Shown: piece after piece, positions 1 to 6,405 of the stretch
Layout of the letters: each line of letters begins with the position of its first letter
How positions within the stretch are numbered: the stretch's first letter is position 1
Source of the DNA: Anaerolineales bacterium UBA6131
GTDB taxonomy: Bacteria > Chloroflexota > Anaerolineae > UBA2200
DNA: 12,775 nucleotides
NCBI GenBank assembly: GCA_002435875.1
Contig: DIVN01000172.1
Coordinates: forward strand, 1-12,775
Direction: 5' to 3'
Program-made: the position numbers and the translations under genes
The notes under the pieces: generated by a model
What the model was told of the DNA's origin: nothing
The model's input: only the letters and a program-made list of their open reading frames with translations
Database searches by the model: none

Positions 1-99
1 ATTGTTGAAGGTCGCCTGGATGTAGGCGCGCCCGCGCGGAACTACCCTTCGTTCGCGCTTCCGCGCTGCTTTCTTCTTTGTAGCCTGCTCTTCTGGCAT
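1..99 (-). CDS. rpsK: 30S ribosomal protein S11, N-terminal part (partial)
   Basis: The first 33 codons of S11 are present and the gene runs off the left edge in frame. The N-terminus MPEEQATKKKAARKRERR is a basic, variable leader, followed by the family-conserved P-R-G-R-A-Y-I-Q-A-T-F-N-N (residues 21-33), the beginning of the domain that binds the 30S platform. The start ATG at 99-97 has GGAGG five bases upstream, within the 60-nt gap after rpsM. Position directly after rpsM is the standard alpha-operon order, so rpsD and rpoA would be expected to follow outside the window. Confidence 0.95.
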   Translation of the reverse strand, partial: MPEEQATKKKAARKRERRVVPRGRAYIQATFNN

Positions 100-159
100 C
101 TCGCCTCCAAAGACTGCCCGTGGTCAACTACCGACGAGCTTGCGCATAACGCGCTAGGA

Positions 160-543
160 TTACTTCTTCGACCGCGACCGCTTGCGGCCGGCGACTGTCT
201 TGCGTGGTCCACGCTTCGTGCGAGCGTTCGTTCGAGTACGTTGTCCACGCGCAGGCAGGTTTCGCCGATGGCGCTGGCCACGGTAGGAGCCGATCTCGGT
301 GAGGCGCTTGATGTTCATCGCCACCTCACGGCGCAGATCACCCTCTACCTTGTACTCCTGCCCAATATACTCCCGAATGCGAGCGACTTCGCTTTCGGTG
401 AGATCCTTAATCCGCGTATCAGGACTCACATTTGCCGCCGCCAAGACAGCACGGCTCCGGTTACTGCCGATCCCATGGATGTACGTGAGCCCTACTTCTA
501 CTCGCTTGTCTCTCGGAAGGTCAATACCCGCGATTCTCGCCAC
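160..543 (-). CDS. rpsM: 30S ribosomal protein S13 (GTG start)
   Basis: The 127-residue product from GTG reads (M)ARIAGIDLPRDKRVEVGLT, then YIHGIGSNRSRAVL with a helix-two-turns-helix fold, and the signature RHRRNLPARGQRTRTNART at about residues 91-109. The long basic C-terminal tail (KRGPRKTVAGRKRSRSKK) reaches the P-site tRNA. S13 sits in the 30S head and bridges to L5. The GGAGGAG site four bases before the GTG fixes the start; extending 16 codons upstream would add a Trp-rich segment the family lacks. It opens the alpha-type part of the cluster, 60 nt before rpsK. Confidence 0.97.
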   Translation of the reverse strand: MARIAGIDLPRDKRVEVGLTYIHGIGSNRSRAVLAAANVSPDTRIKDLTESEVARIREYIGQEYKVEGDLRREVAMNIKRLTEIGSYRGQRHRRNLPARGQRTRTNARTKRGPRKTVAGRKRSRSKK

Positions 544-547
544 TGCT

Positions 548-554
548 CTCCTCC
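548..554 (-). promoter_or_regulatory. Shine-Dalgarno site for rpsM (GTG start)
   Basis: GGAGGAG on the minus strand lies four bases before the GTG codon at 543-541, which begins the family N-terminus (M)ARIAGIDLP. It decides the rpsM start in favour of GTG over the longer in-frame extension that runs back to 591. Confidence 0.8.
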
Positions 555-564
555 ACTCCACACC

Positions 565-605
565 CCAGGCCGCACATTGCAGCTCCCACAACTCCAGCGG
601 CCTGG
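565..605 (-). promoter_or_regulatory. Inverted repeat (9-bp stem) in the rpmJ-rpsM gap
   Basis: Arms 565-573 and 597-605 are exact reverse complements (CCAGGCCGC and GCGGCCTGG on the minus strand) separated by 23 nt, so the mRNA can form a GC-rich hairpin. It ends 10 nt before the rpsM ribosome-binding site at 554-548 and has no U-tract, so it is not a standard terminator. In E. coli the S4 protein controls the alpha operon by binding a folded mRNA just around the rpsM start; the location here is comparable but the sequence relation is unknown. Other options are an RNA-processing site or a chance structure. Confidence 0.5.
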
Positions 606-623
606 AAATCGTTCACGCAATCA

Positions 624-737
624 CTAGCCTTGCCGCTGCTTGTGCCTCGGGTTTTCACATATCACTCGCACAATACCCTTGCGCTTGATAACCTTGCACT
701 TGGCGCAACGTCGCTTTACGGATGGTTTTACTTTCAT
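624..737 (-). CDS. rpmJ: 50S ribosomal protein L36, zinc-binding type
   Basis: This 37-residue frame encodes L36, the smallest large-subunit protein: it starts MKVKPSVKRRCAKCKVIKRK and ends NPRHKQRQG. The zinc ligands are C11, C14, C27 and H32, so it is the zinc-binding (C+) form. The ATG is at 737-735 and the TAG stop at 626-624. An AGGGAG site lies about nine bases upstream, inside the end of adk, whose stop is only four bases before this start. In most clusters of this type map and infA lie between adk and rpmJ; here there is no room for either. rpsM follows after 80 nt. Confidence 0.98.
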   Translation of the reverse strand: MKVKPSVKRRCAKCKVIKRKGIVRVICENPRHKQRQG

Positions 738-741
738 CTGC

Positions 742-1500
742 TCACTCTCCCTGCAACTCGTCTGCGCTACAACAGCCCGCGCACGACGCTCCACCGCAGC
801 AGTCTGCAGCGAAGGACAACTGCTCTCGCGTCTGTTGAATCACCCGCATCGAGTCGGCAAATACAGCCGCAATATCCTGCTCTCCATCGATCTCCACCAC
901 CAGTCCGCGTAGCGCGTAGTACTCCCTCAGCGGCGCGGTCTGGGCCAGATACACCTCAATCCGTCGGCGGTGCGTCTCTGGCGTGTCGTCAGGCCGCTGG
1001 TACAACTCCCCACCACAGGCGTCACACTTGCCAGCTTCGCGGGGCGGACTGAACACCTCATGATATACAATTTGGCAATTTTTGCAAGTCCAGCGCCCGC
1101 CGAGTCGGCGCAGCAAGATATCCGTTGAGGCCTCAATATCGAGAACCAGCGCTACTCGCGATCCAAGCTCGCTCAACACACGATCCAAGGCTTCTGCTTG
1201 CTGGATCGTCCGGGGAAAGCCATCGAGTACGGCACCTTTGCTGCAGTCCGAGCGGCTAAGCCTCTCGGCCACCATGCCAATCGTCACCTCGTCTGGCACC
1301 AACTCACCAGAGTCGATGTAGCTCTTGGCCTGACGGCCCAAGGCCGTCTGGTTCTGCATAGCCTCGCGGAAAAGTTCACCGCTAGAGACGTGAGGCAAAC
1401 CCAACTCGACTGACAGTCGCTCTGCTTGGGTCCCTTTCCCTACACCGGGAGGGCCCAAGAGCACGATAAACATGGGAAGAGGCTGGGCTGCTCTAGACAT
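742..1500 (-). CDS. adk: Adenylate kinase with zinc LID and Cys-rich tail
   Basis: The product (252 residues from the ATG at 1500) is adenylate kinase, which catalyses ATP + AMP = 2 ADP. The P-loop GPPGVGKG is at residues 16-23, DGFPRT at 93-98, and the LID domain has four cysteines, C139-x2-C142 and C159-x2-C162, expected to bind structural zinc. DDTPETHRRRIEVY (171-184) supplies the substrate Asp/Arg residues. The gene follows secY as TAG-C-ATG, so coupled translation is likely. The ATG at 1473 (MFIVLLGPPG) fits the family start equally well and would remove nine residues; neither has a clear Shine-Dalgarno site. The last 25-30 residues are unusual, with five cysteines (234, 235, 240, 243, 244) in a Gly/Ala-rich tail ending in acidic residues. 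Confidence 0.96.
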   Translation of the reverse strand: MSRAAQPLPMFIVLLGPPGVGKGTQAERLSVELGLPHVSSGELFREAMQNQTALGRQAKSYIDSGELVPDEVTIGMVAERLSRSDCSKGAVLDGFPRTIQQAEALDRVLSELGSRVALVLDIEASTDILLRRLGGRWTCKNCQIVYHEVFSPPREAGKCDACGGELYQRPDDTPETHRRRIEVYLAQTAPLREYYALRGLVVEIDGEQDIAAVFADSMRVIQQTREQLSFAADCCGGASCAGCCSADELQGE

Positions 1501-1501
1501 G

Positions 1502-2785
1502 CTATTTCTTGATAAACCCTTCATAGTGCCGCATCAGTAGCTGAGCCTCAAGTTGTTTCATGGTATCAAGCACCACGCCGACCACAATCAGCAGGCCCGT
1601 GCTGGTGACCAACATCTGGCCAGTGCCCATCACACCCCTGGTCACAAAAGGCAGAATTGCGATGATGCCCAGGAACAGCGCACCTGCGAAAGTGATGCGT
1701 CGCAGCACACCCGACAGATAGTCCGCGGTCTTTCTGCCTGGTCGGATACCAGGAACAAAACCGCCCTGCCGCTGCAGCATTTCAGCCAGGTTCTGCTGCT
1801 CAAAGATCATCTCGGTATAGAAGTAGGTGAAACCGACCACCAGCAGGAAGTACAGCACCCAGTAGATTGTCCCCTCGGAATCAAAAAGGCGAGAGACGAA
1901 TTGCGCGGCGCTGGCAACCCAGCTCACGTTGGAGCTGACCAGATAGCTGGCCAAGACCCCTGGCAACAACATGATGGAAACGGCAAAGATCAGTGGCACC
2001 ATGCCCGCGGAGTTGATCTGCAACGGTATGTGCGTGCTCTGCCCTCCGTAGATCTTGGTGCCACGCACACGCTTGGCGTATTGCACGGGGATGCGGCGCT
2101 GTCCCTCCTGCATGATGACAATGGCACCAATTGTGATGATCGTAAGAGCGGCGAAGAACAACAAACCAATTGGGTTGTTCAGAATCAGCTGGCCGACGTT
2201 TCCGGGAATCTCGGACACGATACCGCTATATATGATCAGCCACATGCCGTTACCGATCCCTTGCGCATCAATCAGCTCGCCGAGCCAGATGGCGAACATG
2301 GTACCAGCAGTGAGTGTCGCAATTGTCGAGACAGTCGGCAACCAACTAGCGCGCGAGATGCCAAAGTTGGTCAATGCCCCTGCACGAGCCAATAGCGTAG
2401 ATTGGCTGTAGGCTTGCAACGCCGCCAGCGGAATGGTCACCAGCATCATGTACTGATTAAGCTTGTTGCGACCGGCCTCGCCTTCCTTGCTGAGCTCATT
2501 CAGCGCCGGGATCAGCGGCTGCAGCAGCTGGATAATGATCGACGCAGTAATGTAGGGGTACACTCCCATGGCCATCACCGAAAAGTTGGACATGGCCCCA
2601 CCAGAGAACATGTCCAGGAGGCCCAAAAGCTGGTTCGCCGCAAAGAGGTTGCGCAGAGCAACAGCATCAATGCCAGGCACAGGAACGTGCGCCGCCAGAC
2701 GAAACAGCACCAGGATGACAAAGGTAAAGATCATCTTGCGGCGCAGGTCGGGCAGCTTGAGTGCGTTGGAGACCGCTTTCAGCAT
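1502..2785 (-). CDS. secY: Protein translocase channel subunit SecY
   Basis: The 427-residue product is SecY, the inner-membrane pore that with SecE and SecG passes unfolded proteins across or into the membrane. About ten hydrophobic segments are visible, at roughly 18-37, 69-92, 112-128, 151-172, 181-200, 206-226, 259-283, 306-328, 364-383 and 389-408. The cytoplasmic loops carry the conserved QRRIPVQYAKRVRG (229-242) and GGFVPGIRPGRKTADYL (341-357), which contact the ribosome and SecA. The plug region follows TM1 (DMFSGGAMSNFSVMAMGVYP, 58-77). The ATG at 2785 has GGAGG four bases before it; nine further in-frame upstream codons look untranslated. The stop is one base from the adk start. Confidence 0.98.
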   Translation of the reverse strand: MLKAVSNALKLPDLRRKMIFTFVILVLFRLAAHVPVPGIDAVALRNLFAANQLLGLLDMFSGGAMSNFSVMAMGVYPYITASIIIQLLQPLIPALNELSKEGEAGRNKLNQYMMLVTIPLAALQAYSQSTLLARAGALTNFGISRASWLPTVSTIATLTAGTMFAIWLGELIDAQGIGNGMWLIIYSGIVSEIPGNVGQLILNNPIGLLFFAALTIITIGAIVIMQEGQRRIPVQYAKRVRGTKIYGGQSTHIPLQINSAGMVPLIFAVSIMLLPGVLASYLVSSNVSWVASAAQFVSRLFDSEGTIYWVLYFLLVVGFTYFYTEMIFEQQNLAEMLQRQGGFVPGIRPGRKTADYLSGVLRRITFAGALFLGIIAILPFVTRGVMGTGQMLVTSTGLLIVVGVVLDTMKQLEAQLLMRHYEGFIKK

Positions 2786-2822
2786 GATTCCTCCGTGTCC
2801 AACAAACGGCAAAAGCCAGACG

Positions 2823-3269
2823 TCATTCCAGCTCTACCACGCTGCCACCAGCAGCCTCGATCTTTTTCCGTGCACTGGCCGAGAACTTGTGTGCCGCAAC
2901 CGTAAGCGCTTGTTCGACCTCGCCCTGGCCCAAGATCTTGACTGGATCAGCCAGAGACCGGATCAAACCTGCTTCTACCAGGGTCTGGGGGTCGACCTTG
3001 CTGCCCTTGGCGAAACCTGCCAGCGCCTCCACGTTCACAATACTAAACTCGACGCGGAACGGGTTACGGAATCCACGCTTGTGCGGCAGCCGGCGGACCA
3101 GAGGCAACTGTCCACCCTCAAAGTACGGCCGAACGCCGCCGCCAGTTCGCGAGTTCTGGCCTTTCATGCCCCGCCCGGCAGTCTTGCCTCCGGATCCTGC
3201 CGTGCCACGTCCAACCCTCTTTTTATCCTTTCGCGCCCCTAAGGGGGAGCGTAATTCCTGTAGCTTCAT
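2823..3269 (-). CDS. rplO: 50S ribosomal protein L15
   Basis: The 148-residue product is L15, a late-assembly large-subunit protein. Its extended, glycine-rich N-terminus is clear: KKRVGRGTAGSGGKTAGRGM (residues 16-35), then KGQNSRTGGGVRPYFEGGQL and PLVRRLPHKRGF. The C-terminal globular half ends VKILGQGEVEQALTVAAHKF and SASARKKIEAAGGSVVELE, matching the family. The length is typical. It lies immediately before secY (37-nt gap), an arrangement conserved across most bacteria. Confidence 0.98.
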   Translation of the reverse strand: MKLQELRSPLGARKDKKRVGRGTAGSGGKTAGRGMKGQNSRTGGGVRPYFEGGQLPLVRRLPHKRGFRNPFRVEFSIVNVEALAGFAKGSKVDPQTLVEAGLIRSLADPVKILGQGEVEQALTVAAHKFSASARKKIEAAGGSVVELE

Positions 3270-3286
3270 CTCGCTTCTCCAAAGAC

Positions 3287-3493
3287 CTACGCGTTGACTT
3301 CGACGACCTCGACCAGATGTCTAACCGTATGCACCATGCCACGAATCACGGGCGTGTCGTCCTGTGTCACCACATCTCCGATGCGCTTCAGGCCCAACGC
3401 ACGTATGGTACCCTTCTGGTTGTCCGCCAATCCAATTGCACTGCGCGCATACTTGATTTGCAGCTTCCGGCTCTGCGAGCTTTTCCTAGGCAT
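3287..3493 (-). CDS. rpmD: 50S ribosomal protein L30
   Basis: The 68-residue product resembles L30: a short beta-alpha-beta protein with QIKYARSAIGLADNQKGTIR (residues 12-31) and LGLKRIGDVVTQDDTPVIRG followed by MVHTVRHLVEVVEV. The central LGL-(K/R)-(R/K) and V-x-x-D/N-T-P-x-(I/V)-x-G-M pattern is the family signature. The start is the ATG at 3493, giving MPRKSSQSRKL; a longer open frame runs back into rpsE but lacks support. The 8-nt overlap with the end of rpsE suggests translation by coupling. L30 is absent in some bacteria, so its presence is mildly informative. rplO follows after 17 nt. Confidence 0.96.
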   Translation of the reverse strand: MPRKSSQSRKLQIKYARSAIGLADNQKGTIRALGLKRIGDVVTQDDTPVIRGMVHTVRHLVEVVEVNA

Positions 3494-4043
3494 CTTTGCG
3501 GCTCCACGGCGCGCGCAGGTCGTCGGTGGACTTGCCACGTTGCTTGGCTTCCACATCGATGTCTTTCAGCTTGCGCAGTGCATCGATAGTCGCGTACGCG
3601 ACATTGATCTTGTTTGCGCTCCCCAGAGACTTGGTCAAAATGTCCTTGACCCCCGCAGCCTCCAGCACCGCGCGCACGCTACCTCCAGCGATCACACCCG
3701 TCCCCTGTGAGGCAGGCTTAAGCAGCACCTGTGCAGCGCTGAACTTGGATATGACTCCGTGCGGGATGGTAGTACCGGTCAAGGGTATGTGAACCATGCG
3801 CTTTTTGGCGTGCTCAACGCCCTTTTGAATCGCCGCAGGCACTTCGCGAGCCTTTCCAAGGCCGACACCCACACCACCACGCCCATCCCCTACCACAACC
3901 AGAGCCCGGAAGGAAAAATGGCGGCCGCCCTTGATCACCTTGGACACGCGATCTATGTGCACAACGCGCTCTTCCAGTTCTAGCGCTTCCTCTATAGGTT
4001 GTGCGTCAGAACCCTCAACACCCTGCTCGAACTCGTCAGACAT
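3486..4043 (-). CDS. rpsE: 30S ribosomal protein S5
   Basis: The 185-residue product is S5, which helps form the mRNA entry pore and guards decoding accuracy with S4. After an acidic N-terminal extension (residues 1-25, rich in Glu/Asp) comes the dsRNA-binding-type domain, with VVHIDRVSKVIKGGRHFSFR at 27-46 and VVVGDGRGGVGVGLGKAREV at 49-68. The second domain includes PASQGTGVIAGGSVRAVLEA (110-129) and the helix ending LGSANKINVAYATIDAL. The ATG at 4043 has a GTGAGG site five bases before it. The stop at 3488-3486 lies inside rpmD, so the two genes overlap by 8 nt. Confidence 0.98.
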   Translation of the reverse strand: MSDEFEQGVEGSDAQPIEEALELEERVVHIDRVSKVIKGGRHFSFRALVVVGDGRGGVGVGLGKAREVPAAIQKGVEHAKKRMVHIPLTGTTIPHGVISKFSAAQVLLKPASQGTGVIAGGSVRAVLEAAGVKDILTKSLGSANKINVAYATIDALRKLKDIDVEAKQRGKSTDDLRAPWSRKDA

Positions 4044-4095
4044 TCACGCCTCACTTTCGCACTGGGCTCACAACAAGCCGCAGCCAATTCGTGTA

Positions 4096-4464
4096 CTAGA
4101 AGACTAGGCCACCCGCTCGTGCGCCTTCTGCCAGCGCCTTCACCCGCCCATGGTATCTGTAACCACCGCGGTCGAAGACGACCTGACTGACACCTTTCTC
4201 CAGGGCGCGCTTCGCCAGCACTTCGCCAACCAGCTTGGCCTGTGCTGTCTTGTCCAGCTCACCCAACTTCTCGGCGATTGAGGGATCGACCGTTGACGCC
4301 TCAATAAGGGTATGGCCCGCTTCGTCATCAATCACTTGGGCATAGATGTGCCGCAAGCTACGAAAAACGTTCAACCGAGGGCGCTCAGGCGTGCCCTGTA
4401 CCTTGGCGCGGACTCTTCTATGTCGCCTTTGCCGTGAGAGCTCTGTAATCCTCGGATCAGCCAT
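4096..4464 (-). CDS. rplR: 50S ribosomal protein L18
   Basis: The 122-residue product is L18, which with L5 and L25 anchors 5S rRNA in the central protuberance. The N-terminal part is strongly basic (LSRQRRHRRVRAKVQGTPER), followed by PRLNVFRSLRHIYAQVIDD at residues 29-47 and the conserved VVFDRGGYRYHGRVKALAEG at 95-114, ending GGLVF. The ATG at 4464 is six bases after GAGGAG; an in-frame TTG two codons earlier sits too close to that site. Gaps are 47 nt to rplF and 52 nt to rpsE. Confidence 0.98.
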   Translation of the reverse strand: MADPRITELSRQRRHRRVRAKVQGTPERPRLNVFRSLRHIYAQVIDDEAGHTLIEASTVDPSIAEKLGELDKTAQAKLVGEVLAKRALEKGVSQVVFDRGGYRYHGRVKALAEGARAGGLVF

Positions 4465-4511
4465 GTCCAACTCCTCGCTTCATGTTGCCTCGAACGGTGC
4501 GCCTAAAAGAA

Positions 4512-5060
4512 CTAGGCAGCAGCCTTACCAGCTTTCCCAGCCTTGCGTCGGATCTTCTCGCCAAGGTAACGAATTCCTTTGCCCTTATATGGCTCGGGAG
4601 GTCGGATACCACGGATCTCTGCCGCAGTCTGCCCGACCACTTCATTATCAATCCCGTTCACGTGAATAATGCGATCACCCTTCTCTACCTCAAAGGTGAT
4701 CCCGTTAGGAGCCAGGTATTTCACAGGATGCGAATGGCCCACCTGCAAAGACAGCTCACTGCCCTGCACAGAGGCGCGGTAGCCCAGGCCTTCAATCTCC
4801 AGAGACTTGCGAAAGCCCTCCGCCACGCCGTGCACCATGTTGGCCAGCAATGCGCGCGTTAGCCCATGCAAAGCCCGTACAGGGCCTACCTCACTCGTGC
4901 GCGTAACAACCAGATGTCCATCATCGATCGCTACGAGGACCTCGGGACGAAACTCGCGTGTAAGCTCACCCTTGGGACCCTTGACGGTGACCTTCGCGCC
5001 CTGGATGTTTACCTCTACACCCTTGGGCAACTCTATCGGCAAACGACCTATGCGTGACAC
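4512..5060 (-). CDS. rplF: 50S ribosomal protein L6 (GTG start)
   Basis: The 182-residue product from GTG reads (M)SRIGRLPIELPKGVEV, the normal L6 start and family length. Two repeated alpha/beta domains are visible, roughly residues 1-82 and 83-170. Landmarks include KGPKGELTREF, ANMVHGVAEGFRKSLEIEGL (73-92), GYRASVQG, and the conserved IRPPEPYKGKGIRYLGE at 152-168. L6 lies near the sarcin-ricin loop and the factor-binding site. The open frame runs 37 codons further upstream across the rpsH-rplF gap, but GGAGG five bases before the GTG and the family start argue against using it. The tail is Lys/Ala-rich. rplR follows after 47 nt. Confidence 0.97.
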   Translation of the reverse strand: MSRIGRLPIELPKGVEVNIQGAKVTVKGPKGELTREFRPEVLVAIDDGHLVVTRTSEVGPVRALHGLTRALLANMVHGVAEGFRKSLEIEGLGYRASVQGSELSLQVGHSHPVKYLAPNGITFEVEKGDRIIHVNGIDNEVVGQTAAEIRGIRPPEPYKGKGIRYLGEKIRRKAGKAGKAAA

Positions 5061-5065
5061 ATCAA

Positions 5066-5070
5066 CCTCC
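5066..5070 (-). promoter_or_regulatory. Shine-Dalgarno site for rplF (GTG start)
   Basis: GGAGG on the minus strand lies five bases before the GTG codon at 5060-5058, which encodes the first residue of the family N-terminus (M)SRIGRLPIELP. No ATG is available near this position, so this site fixes the rplF start as GTG. Confidence 0.8.
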
Positions 5071-5127
5071 AGCCTATCCAGTCCAGCCTGAGCCTGGCCC
5101 TTTTGCAGGGCAGTTCGACCCGCAATC

Positions 5128-5526
5128 CTACCAGACGTGGCACAGTACTTCGCCACCGACGCCCAGACCATGGGCCTTTTTGCCCGTCATGACTCCGCGC
5201 GGGGTAGACAGAATGGCAATACCGATGCCGTTCAGCACCAGAGGGATCTCATCGCGCGAAGCATACACCCGACGCCCAGGCTTGCTGATCCTGCGCATAC
5301 CCTCGACTGCTGCCTGATTGTCCTTCGTATACTTCAGGCGAATGCGTATCATTGCCTGTGGGCGATCCTTCGTCACATCATAGTGCTCGATGTACCCTTC
5401 GGCCTTAAGCACACGGGCGATCTCAACCTTAAGCTTCGAGGTTGGAACCACGACGTGTCGTTTCCGCACGAGCAATGCATTGCGGATGCGGGCCAACATA
5501 TCGGCTACTGGATCAGATACGGACAT
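5128..5526 (-). CDS. rpsH: 30S ribosomal protein S8
   Basis: The 132-residue product starts MSVSDPVADMLARIRNALLV, consensus S8, and ends with the conserved block NGIGIAILSTPRGVMTGKKA followed by LGVGGEVLCHVW. S8 binds the central domain of 16S rRNA and, in E. coli, represses the spc operon by binding mRNA near the L5 start. The frame is open for 54 more codons upstream, overlapping rpsN, but the ATG at 5526 has GAGGAG seven bases before it and matches the family. rplF follows after 67 nt, a gap that contains only a 5-bp hairpin. Confidence 0.98.
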   Translation of the reverse strand: MSVSDPVADMLARIRNALLVRKRHVVVPTSKLKVEIARVLKAEGYIEHYDVTKDRPQAMIRIRLKYTKDNQAAVEGMRRISKPGRRVYASRDEIPLVLNGIGIAILSTPRGVMTGKKAHGLGVGGEVLCHVW

Positions 5527-5579
5527 AAGTTCACTCCTCAGATCTGCTCGTCTTGCACCAGCGAAAGCACGACCGCTGC

Positions 5580-5762
5580 CTACCAGCTGGACTTGGTGAT
5601 TCCAGGGACCAGTCCCTGAAGTGCCAGTTCGCGGAAGCAAATTCGACACAAGTGGAAACGCCTCATATAGCCTCGCGACCGGCCGCACTTTTCACAGCGG
5701 TTGCGAACCCGATTCACGTACTTGCGTCGTGTCTCGCGTGCAATCATCGATTTCTTGGCCAA
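5580..5762 (-). CDS. rpsN: 30S ribosomal protein S14, zinc-binding type (TTG start)
   Basis: The 60-residue product is the short, zinc-binding (C+) form of S14, a 30S head protein. The ligands are C23-x2-C26 and C39-x2-C42, followed by the invariant FRELALQGLVPGITKSSW end. The family begins MAKKSMIA, and the first codon of that frame here is TTG, preceded by GGGGGGAG five bases away; the first ATG is residue 6. I therefore call a TTG start. In Bacillus a zinc-free S14 copy can replace this form under zinc limitation; no such copy is in this window. It lies between rplE and rpsH in standard spc order. Confidence 0.96.
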   Translation of the reverse strand: MAKKSMIARETRRKYVNRVRNRCEKCGRSRGYMRRFHLCRICFRELALQGLVPGITKSSW

Positions 5763-5767
5763 TTCTG

Positions 5768-5775
5768 CTCCCCCC
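5768..5775 (-). promoter_or_regulatory. Shine-Dalgarno site for rpsN (TTG start)
   Basis: The minus strand reads GGGGGGAG, ending five bases before the TTG codon at 5762-5760. Together with the family N-terminus (MAKKSMIA) it supports TTG initiation of rpsN. The nearest ATG is five codons further in and would remove conserved residues. Confidence 0.7.
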
Positions 5776-5812
5776 TGTCTCCACCATTGTCAAGCTATCG
5801 GTGGAAACGCAG

Positions 5813-6382
5813 TTACGTCCGGGCTACCTCGTCCCGCTTGGCAAAAGGCATGCCCAATAATTCCAGCATGTGTCGCGCTTCATCATCGGTGTGTGCGGTA
5901 GTCACGATCGTGATCTCCATACCACGCACCTTATCGACCGTGTCATAGCTAACCTCTGGCCACACCAACTGCTCGCGCAAGCCCAGCGTATAGTTGCCGC
6001 GCCCATCAAACGCGTCTGGCGAAATCCCGCGAAAGTCGCGCACTCGCGGCAAGGTCACGTTGAACAAGCGATCCAGAAAATCATACATGCGGGCGCCGCG
6101 CAACGTCACCTTCACGCCAATCGGATTGCCCTCGCGCAAACGAAACGTAGCGATGGACTTTTTAGCGCGCGTCACAATGGGCTTTTGCCCAGTGATAGCC
6201 CTAATGTCGTTGATCGCCGCATCAAGCGCCTTGGCGTTCTGCAGAGCCTCTCCGAGCCCGATGTTGACCACAACCTTTACCAGCTTGGGGACCTGCATGA
6301 CATTATCGTACTTGAACTGATGCCGCATTGCCGGCACTACGTCGCCGCTATACCGCTCTCTCAATCTTGGCATTGCTGACAT
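5813..6382 (-). CDS. rplE: 50S ribosomal protein L5
   Basis: The 189-residue product is L5, which binds 5S rRNA and contacts P-site tRNA and S13 across the subunit interface. Conserved parts are VPKLVKVVVNIGLGEA (about residues 31-46), DIRAITGQKPIVTRAKKSIA (59-78), FRLREGNPIGVKVTLRG and YTLGLREQLVWPEVSYD. The length is typical. The ATG at 6382 follows a GGGGGAG site by six bases; a second Met three codons in has no site of its own. The gap from rplX is 23 nt, and the gap to rpsN is 50 nt. Confidence 0.98.
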   Translation of the reverse strand: MSAMPRLRERYSGDVVPAMRHQFKYDNVMQVPKLVKVVVNIGLGEALQNAKALDAAINDIRAITGQKPIVTRAKKSIATFRLREGNPIGVKVTLRGARMYDFLDRLFNVTLPRVRDFRGISPDAFDGRGNYTLGLREQLVWPEVSYDTVDKVRGMEITIVTTAHTDDEARHMLELLGMPFAKRDEVART

Positions 6383-6405
6383 TCGCTACTCCCCCAAACG
6401 GGCGC

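Noticed and set aside
42..281. Minus-strand frame overlapping the rpsK start and rpsM end
   Set aside because: It runs across the rpsM-rpsK junction in a third frame. Both real genes are supported by family sequence and Shine-Dalgarno sites, and its translation matches nothing.
927..1136. Minus-strand frame of 69 codons inside adk
   Set aside because: It is out of frame within the adk LID and C-terminal coding region and has no independent support.
1553..2395. Open frame of 280 codons on the + strand opposite secY
   Set aside because: It lies wholly antisense to an intact, highly conserved secY, has a Gln/His/Arg-rich composition typical of reverse reading of a GC-rich gene, shows no family motif, and no ribosome-binding site was recognised.
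5097..5111. Hairpin GCCCT/AGGGC in the rpsH-rplF gap, with a short A-run in the loop
   Set aside because: The stem is five pairs with no U-tract after it on the coding strand, which is not enough for a terminator or a regulatory call.
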